A stretch of DNA of 64,000 bases from Hydractinia symbiolongicarpus (taxonomy: Eukaryota; Cnidaria; Hydrozoa; Anthoathecata; Hydractiniidae). The position numbers and the translations under genes are program-made. Positions 11,261 to 25,657 of this stretch are shown piece after piece. The stretch covers positions 29,886,001 through 29,950,000 of the forward strand of contig NC_079883.1 in NCBI RefSeq assembly GCF_029227915.1. Direction: 5' to 3'. Under the pieces are notes generated by a model that searched no databases, had not been told where the DNA came from, and saw only the letters and a list, made by a program, of their open reading frames with translations. Every line of letters begins with the position of its first letter. Positions within the stretch are counted from its first letter, which is position 1.

Positions 11261-12385
11261 TGTATTTAGTGATTTTCTTTCAATTTTACTAAGTTGTATT
11301 GCTTTTAACAGTGAAACGAGTGACTGTGGGAATTAATTGAACTGACTCTGGACTATGTCTTTATAAATGTGACAGATGAGCCAATTGGTCTCAAAGGAAT
11401 AACTTTCTTCTTAATTTGACGTGATGGCTGGAATTCAGCGATTACATTAAGCCCTGTGGTAGCGCTTTATTTAAAAATTTAGATAAATAAGTCTTTTCTT
11501 ACTGTTGGACCAATCCTGGCCGTTAGCATGCGCTGAATAAAGAGGAACAGATTCAAAAACTACATTTCATTGACTTTCTAAAGGTGTTAATCCGTTTGAG
11601 TTACAACGGTTGCGTCACATATTCGTACCAACATGTATTTAATGATTTTTTTCCGATGTGACTAAGTTGCATCGCTTTTAACAGTGAAACGATTGACTGT
11701 GGGACTTAATTGAACTGATTCTGGACTGTGACCTTGTAAATGCGATAAATGAGCCAATTGGCCACCAAGGAATAACGTTTTTCTTAATTCGACATGATTG
11801 CTGGAATTCAGCGATTACACTGGGCGATGTGGTAGTGCTTTATTTAAAAATTTAGATAAATAAGTCTTTTTTTACTGTGGGACTAATCCTGGCCGTTAGC
11901 ACGCGCTGAAGAAATAGCGACAGTTTCAAAAACTACATTTCATTGACTTTCTAACGGTATGAATCCGCTTGAGTTACAACTGTTGCGTCACATATTCGTC
12001 CCCACATGTATTTAGCGATAGTATTCGGATATTACTAGGTTGTATCGCTTTTAACAGTGAAACGTTTGACTGTGGGACTTAATTGAACTGATTTTGAACT
12101 TTGACCTTATGAATGTGATAAATGAGCTAGTTTGACTACAAGAAGTAACATTCTTCTTAATTTGACTGGATTGCTGGAACCCAGCGATTACAGTGGGCAC
12201 TGTGGTAACTCTTTGTTAAAAAATGAAGATAAATAAGTCTGTTTTTACTGTGGGACCAATTCTAGCCGTTAATTCGCGCTGAAGAAAGAGAAACAGTTGC
12301 AAAAACTACATTTCATTGACTTTCTAACGGTGTCAATCCGTTTGAGTTACAACGGTTGCGTCACATATTCGTACCAACATGTATT
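11261..12385 (+). repeat. 3-mer higher-order repeat, copy 2 (1119 bp)
   Basis: Tandem copy of the preceding trimer. Identity fades near 12390, where 'cttccaattttaaaaagttg' replaces 'ctttcaattttactaagttg'. The mark 'gcgctgaataaagagg' recurs at 10411, 11530 and 12649, so the 1119-bp spacing continues briefly past the end of near identity. Confidence 0.88.
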
Positions 12386-15300
12386 TAGTGATTTTCTTCC
12401 AATTTTAAAAAGTTGTATTGCTTTTAACAGTGAAACGAGTGACTGTGGGAATTAATTGAACTGACTCTGGACTATGTCCTTATAAATGTGACAGATGAGC
12501 CAATTGGTCTCCAAGGAATAACTTTCTTCTTAATTTGACGTGATGGCTGGAATTCAGCGATTACATTAGGCTCCGTGGTAGCGCTTTATTTAAAAATTTA
12601 GATAAATAAGTCTTTTCTTACTGTTGGACCAATCCTGGCCGCTAGCATGCGCTGAATAAAGAGGAACAGTTTCAAATACTACATTTCATTGACTTTCTAG
12701 CGGTATAAAACCGTTTGAGTTACAACGGTTGCGTCACATATTCCTACCAACATGTACTTAGCGAAAGTATTCGTATAATACTAGGTTGCATCGCTTTTAA
12801 CAGTGAAACGTTTGACTGTGGGACTTAATTGAACTGATTTTGAACTTTGATCTTATAAATGTGATAAATGAGCCAGTTTGACTACAAGAAGTAACATTCT
12901 TCTTAATTTGACTTGATTGGTGGAACTCAGCGATTATAGTGGGCACTGTGGTAACTCTTTGTTAAAAAATGAAGATAAATAAGTCTGTTTTTACTGTGGG
13001 ACTAATCCTAGCCGTTAATTCGCACTGAAGAAAGAAAGACAGTTTCAAAAACTACATTTCATTGACTTTCTAACGGTGTCAATCCGTTTGAGTTACAACG
13101 GTTGCGTCATATATTCGTATCAACATGTATTTAGCGATAGTATTCTGATATTACTAGGTTGCATCGCCTTTAGCAGTGAAACGATTGACTGTGGGACTTA
13201 ATTGAACTAACTTTGGACTGTGACCTGATAAATGTTATAAATGAGCCAACTGGACCCAAGAAATAACATTCTTCTTAATTTGACAAGATTGCCGGAACTC
13301 AGCGATTACGCTGGGCGCTGTGGTAGCACTTCATTTAAAAATTTAAATAAAAAAGTCATTTTTTACTGTGGGACCAATCCTAACCGTTAATTCGCGCTGA
13401 AGAAAGAGAGACAGTTTCAAAAACTACATTTCATTGACTTTCTAACGGTGTCAATCCGTTTGAGTTACAACGGTTGCGTCACATATTCGTACCAACATGT
13501 ATTTAGTGATTTTCTTCCAATTTTACTAAGTTGTATTGCCTTTACCAATGAAACGAGTGACTGTGGGAATTAATTGAACTGACTCTGGACTATGTCTTTA
13601 TAAATGTAACAGATGAGCCAATTGGTCTCCAAGGAATAACTATCTTCTTAATTTGACGTGATGGCTGGAATTCAGCGATTACATTAAGCATTGTGGTAGC
13701 GCTTTATTTAAAAATTTAGATAAATAAGTCTTTTCTTACTGTTGGACCAATCCTGGCCGTTAGCATGCGCTGAATAAAGAGGAACAGATTTAAAAACTAC
13801 ATTTCATTGACTTTCTAAAGGTGTTAATCCGTTTGAGTTACAACGGTTGCGTCACATATTCGTACCAACATGTATTTAATTATTTTTTTCCGATGTGACT
13901 AAGTTGCATCGCTTTTAACAGTGAAACGATTGACTGTGGGACTTAATTGAACTGATTCTGGACTGTGACCTTGTAAATGCGATAAATGAGCCAATTTGCC
14001 ACCAATGAATAACATTTTTCTTAATTCGACATGATTGCTGGAATTCAGCGATTACAATGGGCGCTGTGGTAGTGCTTTATTTAAAAATTTAGATAAATAA
14101 GTCTTTTTTTACTGTGGGACTAATCCTGGCCGTTAACACGCGCTGATGAAATAGCGACAGTTTCAAAAACAACATTTCATTGACTTTCTAACGGTATCAA
14201 TCCGCTTGAGTTACAACTGTTTCCGTCACATATTCGTCCACACATGTATTTAGCGATTGTATTCGGATATTACTAGGTTGCATCGCTTTTAACTTTGAAA
14301 CATTTGACTGTGGGACATAATTAAACTGATTTTGGACTTTGACCTTATGAATGTGATGAATGAGCCAGTTTGATTACAAGAAGTTACATTCTTCTTAATT
14401 TGAATTGATTGCTGAAACTCAGCGATTACAGTGGGCACTGTGGAAACTCTTTGTTAAAAAATGAAGATAAATAAGTCTGTTTTTACTGTTGGACCAATCC
14501 TAGCCGTTAATTCGCGCTGAAGAAAGAGAGACAGTTTCAAAAACTAAATTTCATTGACTTTCTAACGGTGTCAATCCGTTTGAGTTACAACGGTTGCGTC
14601 ACATATTCGTACCAACATGTAATTAGTGATTTTCTTCCAATTTTACTAAGTTGTATTGCTTTTAACAGTGAAACGAGTGACTGTGGGAATTAATTGAACT
14701 GACTCTGGACTATGTCCTTTTAAATGTGACAGATGAGCCAATTGGTCTCCAAGGAATAACTTTCTTCTTAATTTGACGTGATAGCTGGAATTCAGCGATT
14801 TCATTAAGCTCCGTGGTAGCGCTTTATTTAAAAATTTAGATAAATAAGTCTTTTCTTACTGTGGGACCAATCCCAGCCGTTATCGCGCGCTGAAGAAATA
14901 GCGACAGTTTCAAAAACTACATTTCATTGACTTTCTAACGGTATCAATCCGCTTGAGTTACAACTGTTGCGTCACATATTCGTCCCCACATGTATTTAGC
15001 GATTGCATTCGGATATTACTAGGTTGCATCGCTTTTAACTTTGAAACATTCGACTGTGGGACATTATTGAACTGATTTTGGACTTTGACCTTATGAATAT
15101 GAAAAATCAGCCAGTTTGACTACAAGAAGTAACATTCTTCTTAATTTGACTTGATTGCTGGAACTCAGCGATTACAATGGTCAGTGTGGTAACTCTTTGT
15201 TAAAAAATGAAGATAAATAAGTCTGTTTTTACTGTGGGACCAATCCTAGCCGTTAATTCGCGCTGAAGAAAGAGAGACAGTTTCAAAAACTACATTTCAT

Positions 15301-16073
15301 TGACTTTCTAACGGTGTCAATCCGTTTGAGTTACAACGGTCGCGTCACATATTCGTACCAACATGTATTTAGTGACTTTCTTCCAATTTTACTAAGTTGT
15401 ATTGCTTTTAACAGTGAAACGAGTGACTGTGGGAATTGATTGAACTGACTCTGGACTATGTCTTTATAAATGTGACAGATGAGCCAATTGGTCTCCAAGG
15501 AATAACTTTCTTCTTAATTTGACGTGATGGCTGGAATTCAGCGATTACATTAAGCATTGTGGTAGCGCTTTATTAAAAAATTTAGATAAATAAGTATTTC
15601 CTTGCTGTTGCACCAATCCTGGCCATTAGCATGCGCTGAATAAAGGAGAACAGATTTAAAAACTACATTTCATTGACTTTCTAAAGGTGTTAATCCGTTT
15701 GAGTTACAACTGTTGCGTCACATATTCGTCCCCACATGTATTTAGCGATAGTATTCGGATATTACTAGGTTGCATCGCTTTTAACTTTGAAACATTTGAC
15801 TGTGGGACATAATTGAACTGATTTTGGACTTTGACCTTATGAATATGATAAATGAGCCAGTTTGACTACAAGAAGTAACATTCTTCTTAATTTGACTTGA
15901 TTGCTGGAACTCAGCGATTACAGTGGTCAGTGTGGTAACTCTTTGTTAAAAATTGAAGATAAATTAGTCTGTTTTTACTGTGGGACCAATCCTAGCCGTT
16001 AATTCGCGCTGAAGAAAGAGAGACAGTTTCAAAAACTACATTTCATTGACTTTCTAACGGTGTCAATCCGTTT
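12386..16073 (+). repeat. Mixed satellite monomers without a stable higher-order period
   Basis: Anchors at 12717, 13090, 13462, 13835, 14208, 14582, 14955, 15328 and 15701. The subtypes are those of the flanking trimer blocks but in irregular order. The 13090 interval is 372 bp and the 14208 interval 374 bp. The 15701 monomer is a hybrid: its lead is the 'ctaaaggtgttaatccg' type and its body the 'cgtccccacatg' type, leaving a two-monomer unit (15328-16073) where the downstream array has three. No gene or foreign insertion is seen. Confidence 0.75.
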
Positions 16074-19000
16074 GAGTTACAACGGTTGCGTCACATATTC
16101 GTACAAACATGTATTTAGTGATTTTCTTCTAATTTTACTAAGTTGTATTGCTTTTAACAGTGAAACGAGTGACTGTGGGAATTAATTGAACTGACTCTGG
16201 ACTATGTCTTTATAAATGTGACAGATGAGCCAATTGGTCTCCAAGGAATAACTTTCTTCTTAATTTGACGTGATGGCTGGAATTCAGCGATTACATTAAG
16301 CACTGTGGTAGCGCTTTATTAAAAAATTTAGATAAATAAGTCTTTCCTTACTGTTGCACCAATCCTGGCCGCTAGCATGCGCTGAATAAAGGAGAACAGA
16401 TTTAAAAACTACATTTCATTGACTTTCTAAAGGTGTTAATCCGTTTGAGTTACAACGGTTGCGTCACATATTCGTACCAACATGTATTTAATGATTTTTT
16501 TCCGATGTGACTAAGTTGCATCGCTTTTAACAGTGAAACGATTGACTGTGGGACTTAATTGAACTGATTCTGGACTGTGACCTTGTAAATGCGATAAATG
16601 AGCCAATTGGCCACCAAGGAATAACATTTTTCTTAATTCGACATGATTGCGGGAATTCAGCGATTACACTGGGCGCTGTGGTAGTGCTTTATTTAAAAAT
16701 TTATATAAGTAAGTCTTTTTTTACTGTGGGACTAATCCTGGCCGTTAGCACGCGCTGAAGAAATAGCGACAGTTTCAAAAACAACATTTCATTGACATTC
16801 TAACGGTATCAATCCGCTTGAGTTACAACTGTTGCGTCACATATTCGTCCCCACATGTATTTAGCGATAGTATTCGGATATTACTAGGTTGCATCGCTTT
16901 TAACATTGAAACATTTGACTGTGGGACTTAATTGAACTGATTTTGGACTTTGACCTTATGAATGTGATAAATGAGCCAGTTTGATTACAAGAAGTAACAT
17001 TCTTCTTAATTTGACTTGATTGCTGGAACTCAGCGATTACAGTGGTCAGTGTGGTATCTCTTTGTTAAAAAATGAAGATAAATAAGTCTGTTTTTACTGT
17101 GGGACCAATCCTAGCTGTTAATTCGCGCTGAAGAAAGAGAGACAGTTTCAAAAACTACATTTCATTGACTTTCTAACGGTGTCAATCCGTTTGAGTTACA
17201 ACGGTTGCGTCACATATTCGTACCAACATGTATTTAGTGATTTTCTTCCAATTTTACTAAGTTGTATTGCTTTTAACAGTGAAACGAGTGACTGTGGGAA
17301 TTAATTGAACTGACTCTGGACTATGTCTTTATAAATGTGACAGATGAGCCAATTGGTCTCCAAGGAATAACTTTCTTCTTAATTTGACGTGATGGCTGGA
17401 ATTCAGCGATTACATTAAGCATTGTGGTAGCGCTTTATTTAAAAAATTAGATAAATAAGTCTTTCCTTACTGTTGGACCAATCCTGGCCGTTAGCATGCG
17501 CTGAATAAAGAGGAACAGATTTAAAAACTACATTTCATTGACTTTCTAAAGCTGTTAATCCGTTTTTGTTACAACGGTTGCGTCACATATTTGTACCAAC
17601 ATGTATTTAATGATTTTTTTCCGATGTGACTAAGTTGCATCGCTTTTAACAGTGAAATGATTGACTGTGGGACTTAATTGAACTGATTCTGGACTGTGAC
17701 CTTGTAAATGCGATAAATGAGCCAATTGGCCACCAAGGAATAACATTCTTCTTAATTCGACATGATTGCTGGAATTCAGCGATTACACTGGGCGCTGTGG
17801 TAGTGCTTTATTTAAAAATTTAGATAAGTAAGTCTTTTTTTACTGTGGGACTAATCCTGGCCGTTAGCACGCGCTGAAAAAATAGCGACAGTTTCAAAAA
17901 CAACATTTCATTGACTTTCTAACGGTATCAATCCGCTTGAGTTACAACTGTTGCGTCACATATTCGTCCCCACATGTATTTAGCGATAGTATTCGGATAT
18001 TACTAGGTTGCATCGCTTTTAACATTGAAACATTTGACTGTGGGACTTAATTGAACTGATTTTGGACTTTGACCTTATGAATGTGATAAATGAGCCAGTT
18101 TGATTACAAGAAGTAACATTCTTCTTAATTTGACTTGATTGCTGGAACTCAGCGATTACAGTGGTCAGTGTGGTAACTCTTTGTTAAAAAATGAAGATAA
18201 ATAAGTCTGTTTTTACTGTGGGACCAATCCTAGCCGTTAATTCGCGCTGAAGAAAGAGAGACAGTTTCAAAAACTACATTTCATTGACTTTCTAACGGTG
18301 TCAATCCGTTTGAGTTACAACGGTTGCGTCACATATTCGTACCAACATGTATTTAGTGATTTTCTTCCAATTTTACTAAGTTGTATTGCTTTTAACAGTG
18401 AAACGAGTGACTGTGGGAATTAATTGAACTGACTCTGGACTATGTCTTTATAAATGTGACAGATGAGCCAATTGGTCTCCAAGGAATAACTTTCTTCTTG
18501 ATTTGACGTGATGGCTGGAATTCAGCGATTACATTAAGCATTGTGGTAGCGCTTTATTTAAAAAATTAGATAAATAAGTCTTTCCTTACTGTTGGACCAA
18601 TCCTGGCCGTTAGCATGCGCTGAATAAAGAGGAACAGATTTAAAAACTACATTTCATTGACTTTCTAAAGCTGTTAATCCGTTTTTGTTACAACGGTTGC
18701 GTCACATATTTGTACCAACATGTATTTAATGATTTTTTTCCGATGTGACTAAGTTGCATCGCTTTTAACAGTGAAATGATTGACTGTGGGACTTAATTGA
18801 ACTGATTCTGGACTGTGACCTTGTAAATGCGATAAATGAGCCAATTGGCCACCAAGGAATAACATTCTTCTTAATTCGACATGATTGCTGGAATTCAGCG
18901 ATTACACTGGGCGCTGTGGTAGTGTTTTATTTAAAAATTTAGATAAGTAAGTCTTTTTTTACTGTGGGACTAATCCTGGCCGTTAGCACGCGCTGAAAAA

Positions 19001-20549
19001 ATAGCGACAGTTTCAAAAACAACATTTCATTGACTTTCTAACGGTATCAATCCGCTTGAGTTACAACTGTTGCGTCACATATTCGTCCCCACATGTATTT
19101 AGCGATAGTATTCGGATATTACTAGGTTGCATCGCTTTTAACATTGAAACATTTGACTGTGGGACTTAATTGAACTGATTTTGGACTTTGACCTTATGAA
19201 TGTGATAAATGAGCCAGTTTGATTACAAGAAGTAACATTCTTCTTAATTTGACTTGATTGCTGGAACTCAGCGATTACAGTGGTCAGTGTGGTAACTCTT
19301 TGTTAAAAAATGAAGATAAATAAGTCTGTTTTTACTGTGGGACCAATCCTAGCCGTTAATTCGCGCTGAAAAAAGAGAGACAGTTTCAAAAACTACATTT
19401 CATTGACTTTCTAACGGTGTCAATCCGTTTGAGTTACAACGGTTGCGTCACATATTCGTACCAACATGTATTTAGTGATTTTCTTCCAATTTTACTAAGT
19501 TGTATTGCTTTTAACAGTGAAACGAGTGACTGTGGGAATTAATTGAACTGACTCTGGACTATGTCTTTATAAATGTGACAGATGAGCCAATTGGTCTCCA
19601 AGGAATAACTTTCTTCTTAATTTGACGTGATGGCTGGAATTCAGCGATTACATTAAGCATTGTGGTAGCGCTTTATTTAAAAATTTAGATAAATAAGTCT
19701 TTCCTTACTGTTGGACCAATCCTGGCCGTTAGCATGCGCTGAATAAAGAGGAACAGATTTAAAAATTACATTTCATTGACTTTCTAAAGCTGTTAATCCG
19801 TTTGAGTTACAACGGTTGCGTCACATATTCGTACCAACATGTATTTAATGATTTTTTTCCGATGTGACTAAGTTGCAGCGCTTTTAAAAGTGAAATGATT
19901 GACTGTGGGACTTAATTGAACTGATTCTGGACTGTGACCTTGTAAATGCGATAAATGAGCCAATTGGCCACCAAGGAATAACATTTTTCTTAATTCGACA
20001 TGATTGCTGGAATTCAGCGATTACACTGGGCGCTGTGGTAGTGCTTTATTTAAAAATTTAGATAAGTAAGTCTTTTTTTACTGTGGGATTAATCCTGGCC
20101 GTTAGCACGCGCTGAAAAAATAGCGACAGTTTCAAAAACAACATTTCATTGACTTTCTAACGGTATCAATCCGCTTGAGTTACAACTGTTGCGTCACATA
20201 TTCGTCCCCACATGTATTTAGCGATAGTATTCGGATATTACTAGGTTGCATCGCTTTTAACATTGAAACATTTGACTGTGGGACTTAATTGAACTGATTT
20301 AGCACTTTGACCTTATGAATGTGATAAATGAGCCAGTTTGATTACAAGAAGTAACATTCTTCTTAATTTGACTTGATTGCTGGAACTCAGCGATTACAGT
20401 GGTCAGTGTGGTAACTCTTTGTTAAAAAATGAAGATAAATAAGTCTGTTTTTACTGTGGGTCCAATCCTAGCCGTTAATTCGCGCTGAAGAAAGAGAGAC
20501 AGTTTCAAAAACTACATTTCATTGACTTTCTAACGGTGTCAATCCGTTT
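16074..20549 (+). repeat. 3-mer higher-order repeat, four copies (1119 bp each)
   Basis: Trimer units begin at 16074, 17193, 18312 and 19431, exactly 1119 bp apart. Each holds a 'gtgattttcttccaatttt' monomer, an 'aatgatttttttccgatgtg' monomer and a 'cgtccccacatg' monomer. Copies 2 and 3 share the private variant 'aatccgtttttgttacaac' (17566 and 18685) and are almost identical. Copy 1 is more diverged ('ctgttgcaccaatcc', 'atttatataagtaag'). Copy 4 reverts to 'aatccgtttgag' at 19804. This is the longest clean HOR run in the window. Confidence 0.92.
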
Positions 20550-20618
20550 GAGTTACAACGGTTGCGTCACATATTCGTACCAACATGTATTTAGTGATTT
20601 TCTTCCAATTTTACTAAG

Positions 20619-23385
20619 TTGTATTGCTTTTAACAGTGAAACGAGTGACTGTGGGAATTAATTGAACTGACTCTGGACTATGTCTTTATAAATGTGACAG
20701 ATGAGCCAATTGGTCTCCAAGGAATAACTTTCTTCCTAATTTGACGTGATGGCTGGAATTCAGCGATTACATTAAGCATTGTGGTAGCGCTTTATTTAAA
20801 AATTTAGATAAATAAGTCTTTCCTTACTGTTGGACCAATCCTGGCCGTTAGCATGCGTGAATAAAGAGGAACAGATTTAAAAACTACATTTCATTGACTT
20901 TCTAAAGGTGTTAATCCGTTTGAATTGCAACGGTTGCGTCACATATTCGTACCAACATTTATTTAGTGATTTTCTTTCAATTTTACTAAGTTGTATTGCT
21001 TTTAACAGTGAAACGAGTGACTGTGGGAATTAATTGAACTGATTCTGGACTGTGACCTTGTAAATGCGATAAATGAGCCAATTGGGCACCAAGGAATAAC
21101 ATTTTTCTTAATTCGACATGATTGCTGGAATTCAGCGATTACACTGGGCGCTGTGGTAGTGCTTTATTTAAAAATTTAGATAAATACGTCTTTTTTTACT
21201 GTGGGACTAATCGTGGCCGTTAGCACGCGCTGAACGAAAAGAGACATTCTCAAAAACTACATTTTATCGACTTCTTGGCGGTATCAATCCGTTTAAGTTA
21301 CAACGGTTGCGTCACATATTCGTATCAACATGTATTTAGCGATAGTATTCTGATATTACTAGGTTGCATCGCTTTTAACATTGAAACATTTGACTGTGGG
21401 ACTTAATTGAACTGATTTTGGACTTTGACCTTATGAATGTGATAAATGAGCCAGTTTGACTGCAAGAAGTAACATTCTTCTTAATTTGACTTGATTGCTG
21501 GAACTCAGCGATTACAGTGGGCACTGTGGTAACTCTTTGTTAAAAAATGAAGATAAATAAGTCTGTTTTTACTGTGGGACCAATCCTAGCCGTTAATTCG
21601 CGCTGAAGAAAGAGAGACAGTTTCAAAAACTACATTTCATTGACTTTCTAACGCTGTCAATCCGTTTGAGTTACAACGAATGCGTCACATATTCGTACCA
21701 ACATGTATTTAGTGATTTTCTTCCAATTTTACTAAGTTGTATTGCTTTTAACAGTGAAACGAGTGACTGTGGGAATTAATTGAACTGACTCTGGACTATG
21801 TCCTTATAAATGTGACAGATGAGCCAATTGGTCTCCAAGGATTAACTTTCTTCTTAATTTGACGTGATGGCTGGAATTCAGCGATTACATTAAGCATTGT
21901 GGTAGCGCTTTATTTGAAAATTTAGATAAATAAGTCTTTCCTTACTGTTGGACCAATCCTGGCCGTTAGCATGCGCTGAATAAAGAGGAACAGATTTAAA
22001 AACTACATTTCATTGACTTTCTAAAGGTGTTAATCCGTTTGAATTACAACGGTTGCGTCACATATTCGTACCAACATGTATTTTATGATTTTTTTCCGAT
22101 GTGACTAAGTTGCATCGCTTTTAACAGTGAAACGAGTGACTGTGGGAATTAATTGAACTGACTCTGGACTATGTCTTTATAAATGTGACAGATGAGCCAA
22201 TTGGTCTCCAAGGAATAACTTTCTTCTTAATTTGACGTGATGGCTGGAATTCAGCGATTACATTAAGCATTGTGGTAGCGCTTTATTTAAAAATTTAGAT
22301 AAATAAGTCTTTCCTTACTGTTGGACCAATCCTGGCCGTTAGCATGCGTGAATAAAGAGAAACAGATTTAAAAACTACATTTCATTGACTTTCTAAAGGT
22401 GTTAATCCGTTTGAATTACAACGGTTGCGTCACATATTCGTACCAACATTTATTTAGTGATTTTCTTTCAATTTTACTAAGTTGTATTGCTTTTAACAGT
22501 GAAACGAGTGACTGTGGGAATTAATTGAACTGATTCTGGACTGTGACCTTGTAAATGCGATAAATGAGCCAATTGGGCACCAAGGAATAACATTTTTCTT
22601 AATTCGACATGATTGCTGGAATTCAGCGATTACACTGGGCGCTGTGGTAGTGCTTTATTTAAAAATTTAGATAAATACGTCTTTTTTTACTGTGGGACTA
22701 ATCGTGGCCGTTAGCACGCGCTGAACGAAAAGAGACATTCTCAAAAACTACATTTTATCGACTTCTTGGCGGTATCAATCCGTTTGAGTTACAACGGTTG
22801 CGTCACATATTCGTATCAACATGTATTTAGCGATAGTATTCTGATATTACTAGGTTGCATCGCTTTTAACATTGAAACATTTGACTGTGGGACTTAATTG
22901 AACTGATTTTGGACTTTGACCTTATGAATGTGATAAATGAGCCAGTTTGACTGCAAGAAGTAACATTCTTCTTAATTTGACTTGATTGCTGGAACTCAGC
23001 GATTACAGTGGGCACTGTGGTAACTCTTTGTTAAAAAATGAAGATAAATAAGTCTGTTTTTACTGTGGGACCAATCCTAGCCGTTAATTCGCGCTGAAGA
23101 AAGAGAGACAGTTTCAGAAACTACATTTCATTGACTTTCTAACGCTGTCAATCCGTTTGAGTTACAACGAATGCGTCACATATTCGTACCAACATGTATT
23201 TAGTGATTTTCTTCCAATTTTACTAAGTTGTATTGCTTTTAACAGTGAAACGAGTGACTGTGGGAATTAATTGAACTGACTCTGGACTATGTCCTTATAA
23301 ATGTGACAGATGAGCCAATTGGTCTCCAAGGATTAACTTTCTTCTTAATTTGACGTGATGGCTGGAATTCAGCGATTACATTAAG
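20619..23385 (+). repeat. 4-mer higher-order repeat, about two copies (~1491 bp)
   Basis: The stretch from about 20619 matches that from about 22110 at 1491 bp. A private 2-base loss in 'gcatgcgtgaataaagag' (20851 and 22342) marks both copies and makes one monomer 372 bp. Other shared marks are 'gctgaacgaaaagagac', 'cattttatcgacttc' and 'acgaatgcgtcac'. The second copy ends near 23385, where 'taagccctgtgg' replaces 'taagcattgtgg'. Confidence 0.87.
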
Positions 23386-25393
23386 CCCTGTGGTAGCGCT
23401 TTATTTAAAAATTAAGATAAATAGGTCTTTTCTTAATGTTGGACCAATCCTGGCCGCTAGCATGCACTGAATAAAGAGGAACAGATTCAAATACTACATT
23501 TCATTGACTTTCTAGCGGTATAAGTCCGTTAGTGTTACAACGGTTGCGTCACATATTCGTACCAACATGTACTTAGCGAAAGTATTCGGATAATACTAGT
23601 TTGCATCGTTTTTATCAGTGAAACGTTTGACTGTAGGACTTAATTGAACTGATTTTGAACTTTGATCTTATAAATGTGATAAATGAGTCAGTTTGAGTAC
23701 AAGAAGTAACATTCTTCTTAATTTGACTTGATTGCTGGAACTCAGCGATTGCACTTGGCACTGTGTTAGCGTTTTATTTAAAAATTAAGTCAAATAAGTC
23801 ACTTTTAACTGTGGGACCAATCCCAGCCGTTAGTTCGCGCTGAATAAACAAAGACAGTTTCAAAAACTACATTTCACTGACTTTCTAACGGTGTTAATCC
23901 GTTTGAGTTACAACGGTTGCGTCACATATTCGTGCCAACATGTATTTAGTGATTTTTTTCAAAGTGACTAAGTTGCATCGCTTTTAACAGTGAAACGATT
24001 GACTGTGGGACTTAATTGAACTGATTCTGGACTGTGACTTTGTAAATGCGATAAATGAGCCAATTGGGCACCAAGGAATAACATTTTTCTTAATTCGACA
24101 TGATTGCTGGAATTCAGCGATTACACTGGGCGCTGTGGTAGTGCTTTATTTAAAAATTTAGATAAATACGTCTTTTTTTACTGTGGGACTAATCCTGGCC
24201 GTTAGCACGCGCTGAACGAAAAGAGACATTCTCAAAAACTACATTTCATCGACTTCTTGGCGGTATCAATCCGTTTGAGTTACAACGGTTGCGTCACATA
24301 TTCGTATCAACATGTATTTAGCGATAGTATTCTGATATTACTAAGTTGCATCGCCTTTAACAGTGAAACGATTGACTGTGGGACTTAATTGAACTAACTT
24401 TGGACTGTGACCTGATAAATGTTATAAATGAGCCAACTGGACCCAAGAAATAACATTCTTCTTAATTTGACATGATTGCTGGAACTCAGCGATTACGCTG
24501 GGCGCTGTGGTAGCACTTCATTTAAAAATTTAAATAAAAAAGTCATTTTTTACAGTGGGACCAATCCTAGCCGTTAGATCGCGCTGAAGAAATAGAGAAA
24601 GTTTCAAGAACTACATTTCATTGACTTACTAACGGTGTCAGTCCGCTTGAGTTACAACGGCTGCGCCACATATTCGTCCCCACATGTATTTAGCGATAGT
24701 ATTTGAATATTACTAGGTTGCATCGCTTTTAACAGTGAAAAGGTTGACTGTGGAACTTAATTGAACTGATTTTGGACTTTGACCTTATGAATGAGATAAA
24801 TGAGCCAGTTTGACTGCAAGAAGTAACATTCTTCTTAATTTGACTTGATTGCTGGAACTCAGCGATTACAGTGGGCACTGTGGTAACTCTTTGTTAAAAA
24901 ATGAAGATAAATAAGTCTGTTTTTACTGTGGGACCAATCCTAGCCGTTAATTCTCGCTGAAGAAAGAGAAACAATTTCAAATACTACATTTCATTGACCT
25001 TCTAGCGGTATAAATCCGTTTCAGTTACAACGGTTGCGTCACATATTCGTACCAACATGTACTTAGCGAAAGTATTCGGATAATACTAGGTTGCATCGCT
25101 TTTAACAGTGAAAAGGTTGACTGTGGGACTTAATTGAACTGATTTTGGACTTTGACCTTATAAATGTGATAAATGAGCCCGTTTGACTACAAGAAATAAC
25201 ATTCTTCTTAATTTGACATGATTGCTGGAACTCAGCGATTACATTGGCCGCTGTGGTAGCACCTTATTAAAAAATTTAAATAAAAAAGTCATTTTTTACT
25301 GTGGGACCAATCCTACCCGTTATCGCGCGCTGAAGAAAAAGCGACAGTTTCAAAAACTACATTTCATTGACTTTCTAACGGATCAATCCGTTT
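23386..25393 (+). repeat. Mixed satellite monomers
   Basis: Anchors at 23532, 23905, 24277, 24649 and 25022, with spacings of 372-373 bp. Subtypes include 'agtccgttagtgttac' (23532, again at 30429), 'gtgatttttttcaaagtgac' and 'cggctgcgccacatattcg'. There is no clean local period. Several of these monomers reappear in the 30-33 kb block. No gene is seen. Confidence 0.75.
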
Positions 25394-25577
25394 GAGTTAC
25401 AACTGTTGCGTGGCATATTCGTCCCCACATGTATTTAGCGATAGAATTCAGATATTACTAGGATAAATAAGTTATTTTTTATTGTGGGACGAATCCTAGC
25501 TGTTAGATCGCGCTGAAGAAATAGAGAAAGTTTCAAGAACTACATTTCATTGACTTACTAACGGTGTCAGTCCCCTT
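25394..25577 (+). repeat. Truncated half monomer (184 bp)
   Basis: The anchor spacing falls from 373 to 184 bp. The left part ends 'gatattactagg' and continues directly with 'ataaataagttatttttt', so the middle of the unit is missing (189 bp modulo the monomer length). The shared tetramer TAGG (25459-25462) lies at the junction: 'ctagg' in the upstream parent segment and 'ttagg' in the downstream one. It is the only large internal deletion in the window. The related intact order at 33.4-34.1 kb keeps both parts, with the two TAGG sites 562 bp apart. Confidence 0.93.
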
Positions 25578-25657
25578 GAGTTACAACAGCTGCGCCACAT
25601 ATTCGTCCCCACATGTATTTAGCGATAGTATTTGAATATTACTAGGTTGCATCGCTT

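Noticed and set aside
25440-25480. Possible transposon insertion or excision at the register break
   Set aside because: Only satellite is present on both sides, with no target duplication, terminal inverted repeat or foreign sequence. A deletion joined at TAGG explains it.
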